This document shows positions 1-12,560 of a DNA stretch of 64,000 nt, one piece after another. Origin of the DNA: Monocercomonoides exilis (taxonomy: Eukaryota > Preaxostyla > Oxymonadida > Polymastigidae). A model generated the notes under the pieces. It was given only the letters and a program-made list of their open reading frames with translations, was not told the DNA's origin and searched no databases. The stretch is taken from NCBI GenBank assembly GCA_001643675.2, contig LSRY02000017.1, forward strand, positions 806,001-870,000, read 5' to 3'. The position numbers and the translations under genes were made by a program. Positions within the stretch are counted from its first letter, which is position 1. Each line of letters begins with the position of its first letter.

Positions 1-148
1 TCCCCGAAAGCTTTTGCACCTTATCATCCAGCGCCGACTTGTCGTCTTCACAACTGCGCTGTTTTCAGAATGAGTAAGAAGATGTCCTCGGCAAGCAGCA
101 TCACACGCATCCATCTACAGTAGGTACAGGTTGAAGAAATCTCCGCCC

Positions 149-1800
149 TCATATGCCCACAGCACTGACATTAAATATGGCAGACAGCATCAAAACAACC
201 AACATGCGTCTCAGAAGATCCGCAGGGACAGCACCGGTGGAGTCTGCGGATAGCACACACAGAAGAGACTCCAACTCCGAGTGCGTGATCCCTTTGCACT
301 CTACCCCCGATGAAGACGACGACGATGATGATGAAGTCGATGAAACGCCACTGCATATCGCATCATACAACGCCCTCATCGCTTCCTTTCGCTTCGCTGC
401 CTCGGCCCGGTAGTAGTTCAGCAGAAACCCCAGAAACACTTACGTGTCTGCTTCTTTCTTCTCTGACTGTTTCTTCTCAAACTCTCCCAAAAACGTCTTG
501 ATTTTCTTCTCCGCTTCCCTTTTAAGCACGATGCTGAAGAACAAGAAGAACGACAGCTTGTCTTCATTGAACTCCTCCCTCCCAAATTCCCCAAACAGCC
601 ACATCTCAGTAAAGTTCAACAAGAAAAGCATCATCCCAATGGATCATCACCTTCTAGACAACATCGTTCTTCTTCTGATTCTCAATCGCCTCCTTGAACA
701 GCACCTTCTGCTCTCAGATCGTCTGCTCCTTCACTTTCAACTGCGCCATCAGCTTCTTCGTTTCCTTCTCTATCTTGTTCATCTTCTGCTGCACCGTTGC
801 ATCAGCTCTTCCACCACCACCCCAGCTGCCTTTCCCACTTCTATTTGCCCCAACGCATTTCTTCTCCAATTTCTCGCTGATCATAGATCTCGTTCCATCA
901 CTTCCACCACCTCCACCACCACCGCTGTTTGCTTCTCCCAAGGCACTCACCTCACTCTCCACTTTCACAACAACCCCTTTCAAGATCGGGTCTAGCCCAA
1001 GCATCACAGCATTTCCATCATTGATGATCGATGCAATCTTCTCCTAGCACTTTTCACACTGCCCCAACAGCAAAATCAACGACGCCGAAGATGGAACCAC
1101 CACAACTCCTGCAGAGGTCATAAAAGAAGGCGTGGCAAGCACAGCTGACGACCTATCAGTCACCGCATGCCATCCACACTCGCCACTCCTTCTGGCTGAG
1201 CTCATCACTTCTTCTCCTTCTCAATCCCCACACCAATCAACCTCGCCTTCTTTTTCTTCACCTCCAGCTGCTCCAGAGCTCGTTTGCATCTGAGTTGTTC
1301 TTCTCGCTCAGCTCCAGAATCATCCTCTCACGCATCTAATTGATCTTCTCCTTCTCCTGCACCTGCTCCTCTCGCCGGCTCTTCCGGTTCGATGTCTGCT
1401 CGTTGTCTCAGATCTTTTGCAGCAAAATGTTGAACTCCTAATTCCTCTTCTCCATCCTTTGCTTCGCTTTCTCGTGTTGCTCCTTCGGCTCTTGAATCTG
1501 CTGCCTCAGCTCCTCCTTCTACACCTCCAGCTCCGCCAGATGCGCCTCGTTATTCCCGCATGTCTCACTCAGCATCTGCACCGCTTTCCTCGACTGCAGC
1601 GAGTTAATCAACATCAGCTCAATCACCAAAGGCAGCAAAGACGGATAAAACAGATCACGAACGTTGGGAACGCGTTCACAACCTTCGGAGCAAAGACCAA
1701 ATTGCGTACCGACTTCGCCCCCATTGACGCCGTAAGCGAAGGAAGCGTAACCACAAGTGGAAACGAAAGCATTCCCTAAAGCACCATATTATGTACCTGC
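149..1800 (-). pseudogene. decayed coiled-coil gene, possibly formin-like
   Basis: On the minus strand one frame runs from about 634 to 149 and crosses a single TAA (440-442). It encodes a charged helical segment (KKIKTFLGEFEKKQSEKKEA) followed by LLNYYRAEAAKRKEAMRALYDA and a Ser-rich stretch, and ends at TGA. Upstream pieces (about 714-1007 and 1320-1700) read as coiled coil, for example RSRREEQVQEKEKINQMRER if a TAG is read through. They sit in different frames and contain TGA stops. The distal segment resembles the C-terminal helical part of an FH2 (formin) domain, but that is pattern recognition only. No complete reading frame can be assembled, so I call it a pseudogene. It could also be any coiled-coil protein. 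Confidence 0.35.
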
Positions 1801-1954
1801 AACACACGGTCTATGCAGCACCTCACTCCATGTCAGAGTGGAAATTTTCAGTGTCTTTGGCGCAGGCTGCGATTGAAACAGGAGCACCGATGGAGATATG
1901 TGCTGCGTAGACACCTCAGCTGACTCTATTATTTAAATCCGCGTCTGCCTATCG

Positions 1955-2130
1955 TTGATGCCCTTCGCTGCTTTCGACGTGTATGACTTTTCCTCCACCG
2001 ATGCATCCGAAGGATCAATTTCAGGAGTTGAAGATGGTGCTGATGAATGCTCATTCTTTACCGTCTTCTTCTCTACGCTTCTTTGCCTACGAAATGGAGA
2101 AGCAGACCGACATACTGCTCCAGAGAAACA
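1955..2130 (+). repeat. diverged copy of a segment also present at 44.3-44.5 kb
   Basis: This segment shares clear DNA similarity with the reverse strand of about 44300-44480. Both contain the run GCATCCGAAGG-TCAAT and encode DASEGSI...DG...LRNGE.DR..AP in one frame and PP.HPK.Q.QEL in another. It diverges from the adjacent minus-strand pseudogene, as its relative at 44 kb diverges from a plus-strand broken gene. Its function is unknown. Confidence 0.5.
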
Positions 2131-2320
2131 TGGGAATTCGAAGAAGATACAAAACGTTGAAAAGACAGTTGCGTTTTATAGTGTGAAAGAGGTTTATTTG
2201 AAATCAGCTATCATACAAATTGATAGAACATCGTCGGAACAAAGAATACATTTGCGTTCAAATCAGAAAGGATCAGTTATCCATAAAAGCTATTTATTAG
2301 AGAGTTTTGAAAAAGGATGA

Positions 2321-3850
2321 AACAAAGTTTATTTAGGCTTTGCATTGAAAAGGAATGGAAAAGATGAGCAAAAAATATATGTGGAAACAAAAGCGACTGT
2401 TGAAATGATTCAGGATTTAAATCTGAAATCAGAACAGTATGCTTTTTTGCATTTAAAATAAAAGTGCTTTTCTGTTGAAAATGAACAGTTATTATTCGTT
2501 TTCTCAGTTGTAATTGCTGTAATAGTTCTTTGAGTTTAACTTCTTTCGTATTATTCAGAATTAATTCCCAATGCAGTAGTGGATTATCTTTGAACAAAAG
2601 TAACAAAAAAATATTCCAAGATAAGAAACTGTTTGTCTCTTCGTTTTCCAAACAAAGTGAAATGAATAAAAATAAGCAACAATTCAAAAAATCAGAATAA
2701 TTATGCAAATAAATGAAAGGATAAAAACGAAAATAAATGAATTACACGTTTTGTCTCAAATAACTGAAAAAAGGATATTAACCAATGCTTATCCGACAAA
2801 AAAGTTAGAAGTTTATATGAAATCTATCTTAATGAAACTTAATACTACTGGATAAGCGGTAAAATAACAAACATGAAGTATTTCTATATATATTATGGAA
2901 ACGGAATGATCAAAATATTTTGATCATTTTTGATCATTTGTGGGACAAAATTAAACTCGAGGAACTTTTCAAAAGAATTTTGCCATATGTCGAGAGTTGT
3001 TCTGTTTTTCGAAAAGCAAGACAAATTTTAAAATATTGGAAAATAAAATATGGGGAGAAATTTTTTCATTTATGTAAAAAATCATGTTTTGTTCCAAACT
3101 TATTGTTCATACATATCATAATGTATATTATATTATTATGCAAAAAAATATTTGAAATGGAATCCATAATTATAATTTATTTTAATATTTGAAAACAAGC
3201 GTGATATTTAAAGAAATAACAGAAAAAGACATGTAAAATGTGTGATTATTATTTTTGCCTTTGTATTTAGATGCGTTGAACGTGAATAGAAGTTTCATAG
3301 AATTGTCAATGCTACGGGCATTTATTTCAAATGAACGGTAAATATTTACGCAAAATTATTGTATCTGCTTTCGGATAACTTATGCATACAAACGGAAAAC
3401 TCTATGAGGACATTAAAACAAAAAGATTTACGAATACAAAAAATTTTCAGGAAGGATTTTTCAGAAGAAGAAAGATAATAATCTGTTTGGAAATAATCAT
3501 CTTTATTCCTTCGTCTTCTTCTTTCTCTTCATCATCTTTAACATTTTCATCATCAAAGCCAACACATCACCCAATTCATTCCTCCGCCCTCTCCAACTAC
3601 AACACTTAAGCCACTATCATCGTCTGCGACTTCGCCTTTGTCTCTTCTCTTCTAGCACACTTCTGCTTCCCTGTCACTACTCTCCTTTCTCCCTGTCTTC
3701 ACTCTCTCTGAGATATCTGCATTTGCTGAGAGCTCTTGTTCTTCACATACTTGTTCAGCACTTCCTGCAAATGAATTGATGGAGTATGTCTCGCTCCGTT
3801 TAATAGATGAGAAGAATGACACGACAATAATACTGCTGCTGATTGCACTT
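2321..3850. other. AT-rich region, no gene recognised
   Basis: No open frame here shows coding character or similarity that I recognise. There are short palindromic ATCAAAATATTTTGATCA-type motifs near 2905-2935. The last 300 bases are pyrimidine-rich and may be the decayed 3' flank of the neighbouring USP remnant. Confidence 0.4.
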
Positions 3851-3914
3851 TGATGTTTCATCGTGTTAAATGGGCTTGTGCTGTTTGCAGTGGGGAAGAT
3901 ATCTTTTCGGAAGA

Positions 3915-4330
3915 AGAAGAAGGAGAAGAAGGAGAAGGAAGAGAAGAAGAAGATGGAGGAAGAGAATTTGAAATATCATCCGGAAGAAGAATGGAAGAAC
4001 GATCGGGTAAAGACTCAATTGAAGGAAGAATAGAGGAAGGATCAGGAAGAGGGAGAGAAGAAGAAGAAGAAGAAGAAGAAGAAGAAGAAGAAGAAGAAGA
4101 AGAAGAAGAAGAAGAAGAATGAGAAGTTTGTGAATGTTGATAAAATTGTGAAGTGTTTTTTCGAAGGAAGAGGAAGAAAATGGTTTTCGAAAGAGGAAGG
4201 AAAAGAAGAAGGAAAAGAAGAAGAAGAAGAAGAAGAAGAAGAAGAAGAAGAAGAAGAAGAAGAAGGAGGAGGAGGAGGAGGAGGAGGAGGGGAAGGAGAA
4301 GGAGAAGGAGAAGATGATGATGAATATGCT
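3915..4330. repeat. purine-rich GAA/GGA repeat tracts
   Basis: A GAA tract at about 4056-4121, a second at about 4214-4263 and a GGA/GAAGGA tract at 4264-4310 form a strongly strand-asymmetric purine block. On the minus strand they read as Ser, Pro and Phe runs at the C-terminal end of the USP-like remnant. Confidence 0.85.
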
Positions 4331-7300
4331 TGTGTAACTGTGCATGCCACAACAGATAAATACACCCCCATCCACTTTTCATTCATCTCTCTGTTTTGAG
4401 TGCACAGCAACTCTTCTGGCTCGAGGAGCAGCCAGCCAAACCCAATCTGTGTCAAATACTTCTCCAAAAGCAAAAGATGTGACTTATGCTCAGCAACATC
4501 GGGACGAATGGAATAAAAACAGGACAAAGCGAGAGAACAATGGGAAGCAACGTAGCTGGGTGCTTTTGTCGAAGAAAGTTGAACACCACAAAATGACTGC
4601 GAAATGATCGTATTGAATGCATCTTCTGGTGAAATTGGAATAGATGGAAGCGAAATTGTGGAAAAGGATGAATCTGAAGCAAAAAGAGGAGTCGGCTTCG
4701 TTCCTTTCAAAATCATAAGAATGGAGAGAGAAGCAGACGCAGACGGAGATGGTACATTATACAGACAAGAAATGAGAGAAGTCAACAACGCTATTGCTTC
4801 TTCACTCGGAACCGGAGGCAGCTCATCCTGGCAAGCACTGTAACCATCCAGAGGAGCAAGATAATACAGCGACTTCACTGCAAATGTCCACTTTCCCGAC
4901 TGTATTGACAGAGAAGGAGAAAGAAAGTCCTGGCAGCGCTGAGGGTTATTGGCAAGGAGGAGCAGCCAAGAGCAAACAGGAGACATAAAGCAAGCATCGC
5001 GCAGGAAGGCGAACAGAGGGACGAATTGAATGGCTCTCTTCAACTTGGCAAGCAGAAGATCGAGCAGCGATGTGAAGGAGAAGAAGAGCTGCTGGAGCAG
5101 CATGGAGAGGTGTTGCTGTGACAGAGAGGAGTCTGCTTTGGACAAATACACTGAGACTGACTTCAGAACAACCGAAGGGGCGCAGAGGAGCACGCGGAAA
5201 AATTACAGGCGCAGCTGAGTGTCTTCGCAGCGTAAGAGAAAGGCCTTCGCAATCGATGGAGCGCCTGCAATGTCTTCCGCACCTAGATTGTTCAGCTCCG
5301 CAGCAGTCATTGCATACACTGCGGTGGATGCGGTTGAACTCTTCTTGTTTTGCTTCAGGGAAAGGCAGGCGTCTCGCTCTTTCGCTTCTCCGCTGAGCAA
5401 CTCAGTTGTGATGTGCTTGATCAGTTTGAACGACAAGTCTGGCGAGCTGACAAGAATCTGCTCCAACTCCATGTTCAACTGCATAAATACCGCATGATGC
5501 ACTGAATGGGAGAAGGTGTGAAGCATAAAACGCACCCAGAAAAACATAAAGTCGCGAGAAAAGGTCGGATCTGCCTTTTGCACATTCGGAACACGCATAG
5601 CCATGGAAGATGATGCAGAAAAGGATGAAGATGATGAGCTTTTGCCAGCAAGTTTCGTTTTAATCAATGATGAGGTAGGTGTTGCAGATGAAGCTCCAGT
5701 TGACGATGATCTGGGATTAGTGACTGTTGTTGCTGCTTCCTCCTGTTCAGCATATTGTTCGAATCCAAACTGCTTAAACAGCCTTCTCACAAACGCAAAA
5801 AACGTGTTTGAGAAGATCTGCCTGTCTCTCACGATGCCCAGCTGCCTCACCAACACACTCTCATCCACATTGCTCATCCCGTCTGAAGACGATTTCATTG
5901 GCGAATGCTCTGTCAAAGCGGAATCTGCGAACACATCGTTATTTAAAGGAAAACGCATCTTCAGCTGAGACGAGTGGGGAGGTGGAGGATGCATTGCGAA
6001 AAGAGGAAAAGAGCCGATTGCTTGTGATACAGTTGGAGGCAGATGGCTCCCTCATGTCATTTCTTTCAGCTTTGCCTGTGGAATCTGGCTGAGTAGCTGG
6101 CGTTAGAGGCTCCAGTCGTCCACAGGCTGCTTCCTCTCGTAGATGAGGATGCATGCCGAGTACGGCTTGACCGTGTCTGCCTCGCTCAGCAGGCTCAGGC
6201 GTTTTTTCTTGAGAATCTCGGGATCAATCAGCGCGGTGTCGTACAGGAAGCTTTCGCCAAAGGCCTCTGCTTTCAATGTCTCCACAGCAGGAGAAGGGAG
6301 CAGCCTAACTCTGTCGTCGTTGAACTCATGCCACTGATGCGGCGCATCTCTTTCCCGTGCAAATGAGATGAAGTGTCCTGCATTTGCTGTCCCAGAGTGG
6401 TTGATGATGCCCTGCAGACGGTATTTGTTGTAGTTCTCCGGACGCAGCTTGTCTTTGCTTTCGTTGTTATGCGGCACCTGCAGATTCTTCAGATTCTCTT
6501 TGCGTCCAATCTTTTCCAACATGATTGCTGTGTCAGCTTTGGAAAACCGCTTCATACTGCTCAGTTTTTCTTCCCTCACCTGCATTGCCTCCCACGTAAA
6601 TGGCTTAAGATCCAAGTCCTCCTCAATGGGTAACTCAAACTTGTCGTTGATATTCACTCTGTTCCCGGTCGGCGGCTGGTAGTCAAAACGCCTGAGGAGA
6701 ATAACGAGTGTGTTTGGCAGGTCTCTCAGAACTGTCCGGTTGATCACATCAACATTATGATCCTTGTCACACTCTTCGCATTCGTAATTCCCAATCTTCG
6801 ATCCAACTACTATCTAAGGCAACGATTCCACAAGGCTATTCTTCCCTTTCACTTTTTCCTCAAGCGCATAGAAGCCATCCGAATGCCACCGCTCGTGCCC
6901 GCATCTGCAGACATGCAGGTTCATCGTGTGGCCCTTCAAAAAGCGCCGGACATAGTTTGGAGCTGCACTTGTGTACAAATGCATCTCCAGCATGTCCACA
7001 AGACACATGAAGAACTCGTGGATGTCACAATGCACGCCATTCACCACCTTCTTCCTGTCCTGGTCGAGATACACCTCCAGAAACTGCTCAGCTTCAATGA
7101 ACTCCTTCCTGTTCGGGTTGTCCTACAGCTCCCAGAAGAGATAGCGTACAGCTCTCCACACAGCGCTGTTCCGCACTTTCTCCTCCTCTGTCACGCTGCG
7201 CAGCCGCATCTCTGCCATCTTCGCCTCCAGCTCGTCTGGTGGGCGTGTGCTTGTTTCTTTGCTCTTCTTCCACTCACTCAGCACAGCTGCTTGTGAAGGT

Positions 7301-10300
7301 CTTGCCAGCTTCTCCAGGGCGCTTCCTTGAAACTGCTCGCCTTCCCACAGAAGAAGCGTGGAGCGCAGCTGCGTGTGCATAAACAGCTGCACAAACAGAG
7401 AGTTCATATAGCAAAGTGTGCCTGGATTCACAATGCCTCTGTATTTAACCTCTTCGCTTTTCTCAACTTTCTTCTCCTTCTTGTGCGACTTTGCAATATT
7501 CTCGGCGGGTGTGAAGTGGAAAGACGGGTATGTCTTCTTGTCGTTCATCGTCTGCGTCTCGTTCAAAAGATGCAGCAGACGCTCGGTGTTTGCCTCGTTT
7601 CCGCTGCACAACGCAGCAATCAGACTCAAAATGGCCTTTCTGCTCTCTTCGTCTGCCACAAAATGGCTCTGAATGAGTTCCACTTCTGAGTTGCTACGTG
7701 AATGAGACAAAGTCAGCTTCCTCTGCGAATCGCACCGTGCAATGTTTGAAGGCAAATATGAAGTTGAAGAAGAAGCAGAAGCAGAGGGACTGCGCATCAT
7801 CTCTTTCCCAGCCATTCCTGGTGACGACGCACCCGTTGAAGCAGCAACAGCATCGAATCCAGTGACCAGCTTGTCCATCCACAGATAATGAATGAGCATC
7901 AGCCCAAAGGACTTCACAGGCAGCTTCAAGCCAACTTCTGTTTTGATCCATCTTTCCAGTTTTCTCAGGTTAATTTCTGTTGTCGGGTTGGATGCGCAAT
8001 GAAGCTGAGAAAGCTCATTCAGAATGACTGTCAACGCCGCTGAGACAGGCAGAAGAGACAGCTGGCGCTTCTTTGTGAGAGTGTTCAGAGAAGACAATGA
8101 AGAGGAAGGGGAAGTGGTAGAGGAAGAAGAAGGTGATGCTCCTGACAATTCATTGATGTACTTATCATCATCATTATCATCATCATTTCCCACTAACAGA
8201 TACCTCGGAACATCCATAATCACATCCGCCTGATATTTTATAACGGCGCCAAGAGACTTAGCCACCCTTGCTGGTATTATCCCTGGCCACTTCATGTTTA
8301 TTTCACTATTGTTCAGTGCAGAATTCAGCAGCTCAAAGAGCGAAGAGAACAAGACAGCAACATGGCGCTTCTGCATTACCTGAGGCAAACAGGGCCTGCC
8401 GAGAACGATGGAGGCTGAGGAGATGTTCAGGAAGGAGGAGAGGAGAGAGACAAGAAGCGGCCAGTGTTGCGTGGAAGGGGAGCTGAAAGGTGAAAGAGCG
8501 TAGAGAGAATTGAAGAATGAAGAAGAAGAAGATGATGATGGAGGAGAAGGAGAAGAAACAGGTAGTGAAACAATGGCATTTAGAAAAGCAGAAGCAGAAA
8601 GTAGCTGAATTACATCAGCAGCGTCGGAGACAACGCAGAAGAAGAGAAGGAGAAATGTCTAGAAGGCGCTTGAAAGCAGAAGAGGAAGGACAGAAGAGGA
8701 GAAAGAGCGGATTATCACGACGAGCAAAGCAAACAACTGTTGAATGGTTTCTTCGTCGCTTTCTGAACAAGAAGGAAGAGTTTCAGATGAAGCAGAGTTG
8801 GACTGCTGTGAGAAATGGCCGAAGGAGGAAAACAAGGAAGAGGAGGAAGAAGATGATGATAATGAGGAGGAGGAGGAGGAGGAGACAGAATGTGAAGATA
8901 AGTCATTTGAAGAGAAGCTGACAAGAACTCTTGCTAAATCCAGATAAGATTCAATGAGTGTTGTTGATGAAACATCTGGCCTCTTTACCAAAGAATAATC
9001 AGGAGCAGATGCAGAAGAAGAGGAAGGAGAAGAAAAAGGAAATAGCAGAAGATCGAAAGTTTCCTCGAAAGGAGTGAGAAGCACACAGAACAGAGCGAAA
9101 AGCGCGCGAAAGAGAGAAAAAGAAGATGGAACTTGTGATGGACAGCGACGACACACTCGCAAAAGAGGCACAGATGATAGCGATGGCAGAGAACCCGCTT
9201 CTTGCACGCATTCTGATGCAGCTGGTGAATCAATACGGCAAAATCTAGATGATCTCCCCGAAGAAAAAGTCAGGTGTGGCCAGAGAGATAAGCGAAGGGA
9301 CTATTTCTTTTGAGACGGAAAAGAAAAGCAGGCTATCTCAAATAGAAAGCGGATCAATGCAATCGATTTCGTCTGCCTCTCGTTCGTTTGATTCGCCAAC
9401 TTCTTCAATTCCCAGGCAGCCTTCATCATCTTCTGCGCAAATGTCGAATTGTTTTTCTCCTTCTTCATCATTTTCACCTTTGTCTTCGTTTTTTCATTCT
9501 TCTTTTCCTTTTTCTGCTTCTTCACCTTCTCCTCCATAATCATTTTTTCATTTTTCCTTGTCTTCTCCACTTCTTGCTTCTTTATTTCTTTCAACTCCTT
9601 CAACTCCTTCCTCTTCATCCCCGGCATCACCTTCAGATGGAATATCTCCAACTTCTCAGGATTTTGAGTCTCCACCCCTTGACAAAATACACCAATTATT
9701 TTTCAAACTCAATCGGCACCTCGTTCGAGTTCCTGGTCCAAATGCCAAGGATTTTCTCATTCATAAGGAGGAGAAAATGCTCATTCATCATTGGACTCCT
9801 CGACTTCATTTGGGATGTCTTATCTTCTTTTCCCACAGACTGGACCACTTCCAATTTCACAGCAGATCCCATCAAATCGATACAATCGACATCTACAAGG
9901 ATCATCTTCACAGGGTGTGTCTGTTGGGAATGTTATGCCACTGGGTGCGTCTTCTGCGTCATCTGTTTCATCTGCCTCTGTGGCTGAGCAGATTCCGTCT
10001 GTGATGCCCATCGCAAGCGTTGCTGGAAACCCTCCGCTGACAGACTTCACCATACTTCTAACACAAATGACGCAAGCTTTCCTGCCTCCTCCTTATCCCC
10101 CTCAAATAGCACCATTCTTTTCGCCTTCTGAGCTATTCAACCACACAAATCACTCATCACGCTCGACCTCTTCTGCTCTTTCATCCAATTCCTCCACGCC
10201 CTTTTCTTCTTCATAATCATCATATTCCTCCACTGCATCATCTCATCCACAAAATGAAAGCAATTTTCTTTCGAGTTCTCTGAAAACACCTCATCCAGCT

Positions 10301-10367
10301 GGATACCAAACTGATATGAACATCCAAAAACCATCAGCTTTCTGTTGTTTGTCTTCATCTGCAGCAT
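4042..10367 (-). pseudogene. large USP-type ubiquitin-specific protease, interrupted
   Basis: One minus-strand frame from about 9702 to the TGA at 4042 stays in phase for 5.6 kb but is crossed by TAG (9301, 8659, 7123, 6814), TAA (6103, 5203) and TGA (6052). It encodes a USP domain. The Cys box is GTLCYMNSLFVQLFM near 7400-7430. Then come HEFFMCLVDML, a CxC...CEEC zinc ribbon, LVILLRRFDY, and the His box AGHFISF followed by WHEFNDDRV near 6310-6370. Catalytic Cys, His and Asp/Asn are all present. Long N- and C-terminal helical extensions suggest the USP9X/USP34 class of giant deubiquitinases. A second frame (10367-9696) continues the protein upstream after a frameshift near 9700, with further TAA and TGA codons and a pseudo-acceptor site near 10370. 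Family assignment is firm. Whether it is dead, or read with a variant code, is open. Confidence 0.75.
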
Positions 10368-10826
10368 CTGAATATTAAAGCATTAATAATAATTATAATA
10401 ATTACTGTAATAACAACAACATAAGCAGCAAGAAGACTTCATCAACCGAAATGAGCAAAGGAAAGGAAACAGAAGCTGATGGCAACGCAAACACTCAAAT
10501 CATCAACATAAACACTGCACAATCATCTCATGATTTATGATCCACTTCGCAAGAATCTTCTTCTTCTTCTTCCTTACCTTCTGCGCAACCTGCCTCCACC
10601 TTACATGATGGCCTATCCCTCAGCAGTTTATTCAGAATCGAGGAGAATTGATTAGTGTGAACAATTACACATATCTGATGAGGTTCATATTTTATCGAGA
10701 AAAAAGGAAAAAAACAAAAAGGAAATACAAATGATTCACAAATCAAAAGTGTGTTTTTATTCACTGTATTTATATTGTAATTTACATTAATTATTTAGTT
10801 TTCCATAATTTTTTCCCATCAATAGC
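10368..10826. other. possible 5' part of the USP remnant; otherwise AT-rich
   Basis: A minus-strand frame at 10528-10764 (CKVEAGCAEGKEEEEEDSCE and flanks) is protein-like and may be an upstream exon of the USP remnant, but TGA codons and AT-rich spacers prevent a firm model. Confidence 0.3.
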
Positions 10827-12043
10827 TTGATGATTGGAAACATTACTGACTTGCCTCGTGCAAGCAAAACTCGCAAAGTGGATAAGGTTTTAGAAGCTTT
10901 GGAGGCTACTTCGCCGTCTGATCCCGTGGGGTGTTTTCTTTATTATATTTTTCACTACAAAAAAGGAAAGCCTTTCCAAGAGGCAATCCAGACCCGCTTT
11001 GAAGGTTTGCTTATATATTTTTTTTCCATTAAACAAAAAATTAAATCTATTATGTTATTATAATTATAATATTTTCCAATATCTTTTTTTAAAGAAAAAT
11101 TTGCAAGTTCAATTCAAAATATCGGTGAAGTGCAGAAAAGAAGCCCCTTGAACCTTCGTGTTGAGCTTTTTCGTTGCGTTTCTTCGTCTTTTTCAATTAC
11201 GGAATTGAACAAAATCGGCTGGGACATAACTCCCGGTGAATATTGCTATTCACGGTAGAAAAACAAAGCCCCAGCACCATCTACTTAACCACTTAGTGAT
11301 TGCAGCGAAACAGAATTAAAAAGTTTTTTTAATCTTTATATTTTTAATAATTTTTCTTTCATTTTTCATAAAAAATACATTTTTTTGTAAATTATTAAAT
11401 GAAACATGTTTTTTTGAATGATATATTTTTAGATGAAAAAGAGTTTCGAATGGCAGAAAGCTGGCTTTTTAGCCATAGCCCTTGCAGCTGCAAAAACTCT
11501 AGAAGGAAAAAAACAAGTTTGATTATTGTTTAAGTATTATTCATTAAGTTTTTTGTTTCAAAAATTTAACTTAATTACTGATGTTGAATTATTTTATTAA
11601 CTTTCAGATTTCGTTACAAATGAAAAAAAACCAGAAGATATTGCGAAACGATTGAGCAATACAGTATGTTTTGAAAAAAATAAAAAAAGAAGAATTAGAA
11701 AAAGAAAATATAGAAAATAAAAAACAAAATGAAATGAAAAAAATAAAAAAAATAATTATAAAAGAAAACACAAACAATGAAAAAACAGAAACAAAAAAAA
11801 AAAAAAATAGAAAGAAGGATTAAATATAAAAGATGAAAAGATAATAAAAGATAATAATAAAAAAATTAAAAAAGAAAATAAACAATAAAAAGAAAAATTT
11901 ATAAATAATAATACAAAACACAAAAAAAGTGAAACAAATATTTTTTTAAATCATTTAATCCTAAAAAGCAAATATGAAAACTCAAATTCATTCATATCAA
12001 ATCAGATCATAACACCATCAACTTGTATCTATAAGAGCTCCAA

Positions 12044-12109
12044 GGCTGCATCGCTGTGTGCTGGGGGAGGCGTTGGGGCTGCATCGTTGTGTGCGGGGGG
12101 GAGCGTTGG
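12044..12109. repeat. two tandem 33-bp GC-rich repeats
   Basis: Units at 12044-12076 and 12077-12109 begin GGCTGCATCG and end GCGTTGG. They differ at a few positions and stand out as GC-rich in an AT-rich background. Confidence 0.85.
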
Positions 12110-12411
12110 AATATTGACAAAAACGAAAACAAATATTATCAAAAATGATTTTTACAATAAAATTGAAAAGAATAAAAGAAAAGATAGAAAAGAAAAATAT
12201 GAGAAAAATGAAGAATATGAAAATAAAGGAAAAAATAAACATAATTTAAAAGAAAAAAATGATAATATAAAATATGCACATATAGAAAATAATAATAATA
12301 AATTATGTTTTTTTAATAATAACCATTTGAGTTATAAATTTTCTTTACAAAATTTTTATTCAAATGTTATTTTATGTCATCTTGATATTAACAATCATTC
12401 GTGCTTCCATA

Positions 12412-12560
12412 CTTGCGCTGGTGGATTTCAGGCTGCGAGCGTAGCTGGTTCAGAAGGATTTTGGGATGTCAGAGAGGCTGGTTCAGAAGGATTTGGGGCA
12501 GCGAGCGTAGCTGGTTCAGATGGATTGGGTGCAACGAGCAAGGCCTACGTGTTTTGAGCT
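12412..12560 (+). repeat. GC-rich repeat encoding AGSEGF-type units
   Basis: About 36-bp units containing GTAGCTGGTTCAGAAGGATT encode AASVAGSEGF and REAGSEGF, then AASVAGSDGL. The block lies in the linker just upstream of the transposase core of the 10.8-14.4 kb element. Confidence 0.7.

Noticed and set aside
9249-10538. Ser/Pro-rich plus-strand frames that can be joined through TAA codons
   Set aside because: The opposite strand here reads as a continuation of the USP-like protein with better residue content; the plus frames change phase and are its shadow.
12030-12560. Repeat units considered as a CRISPR array
   Set aside because: Repeats are tandem without spacers, coding-like, and the DNA is eukaryotic.
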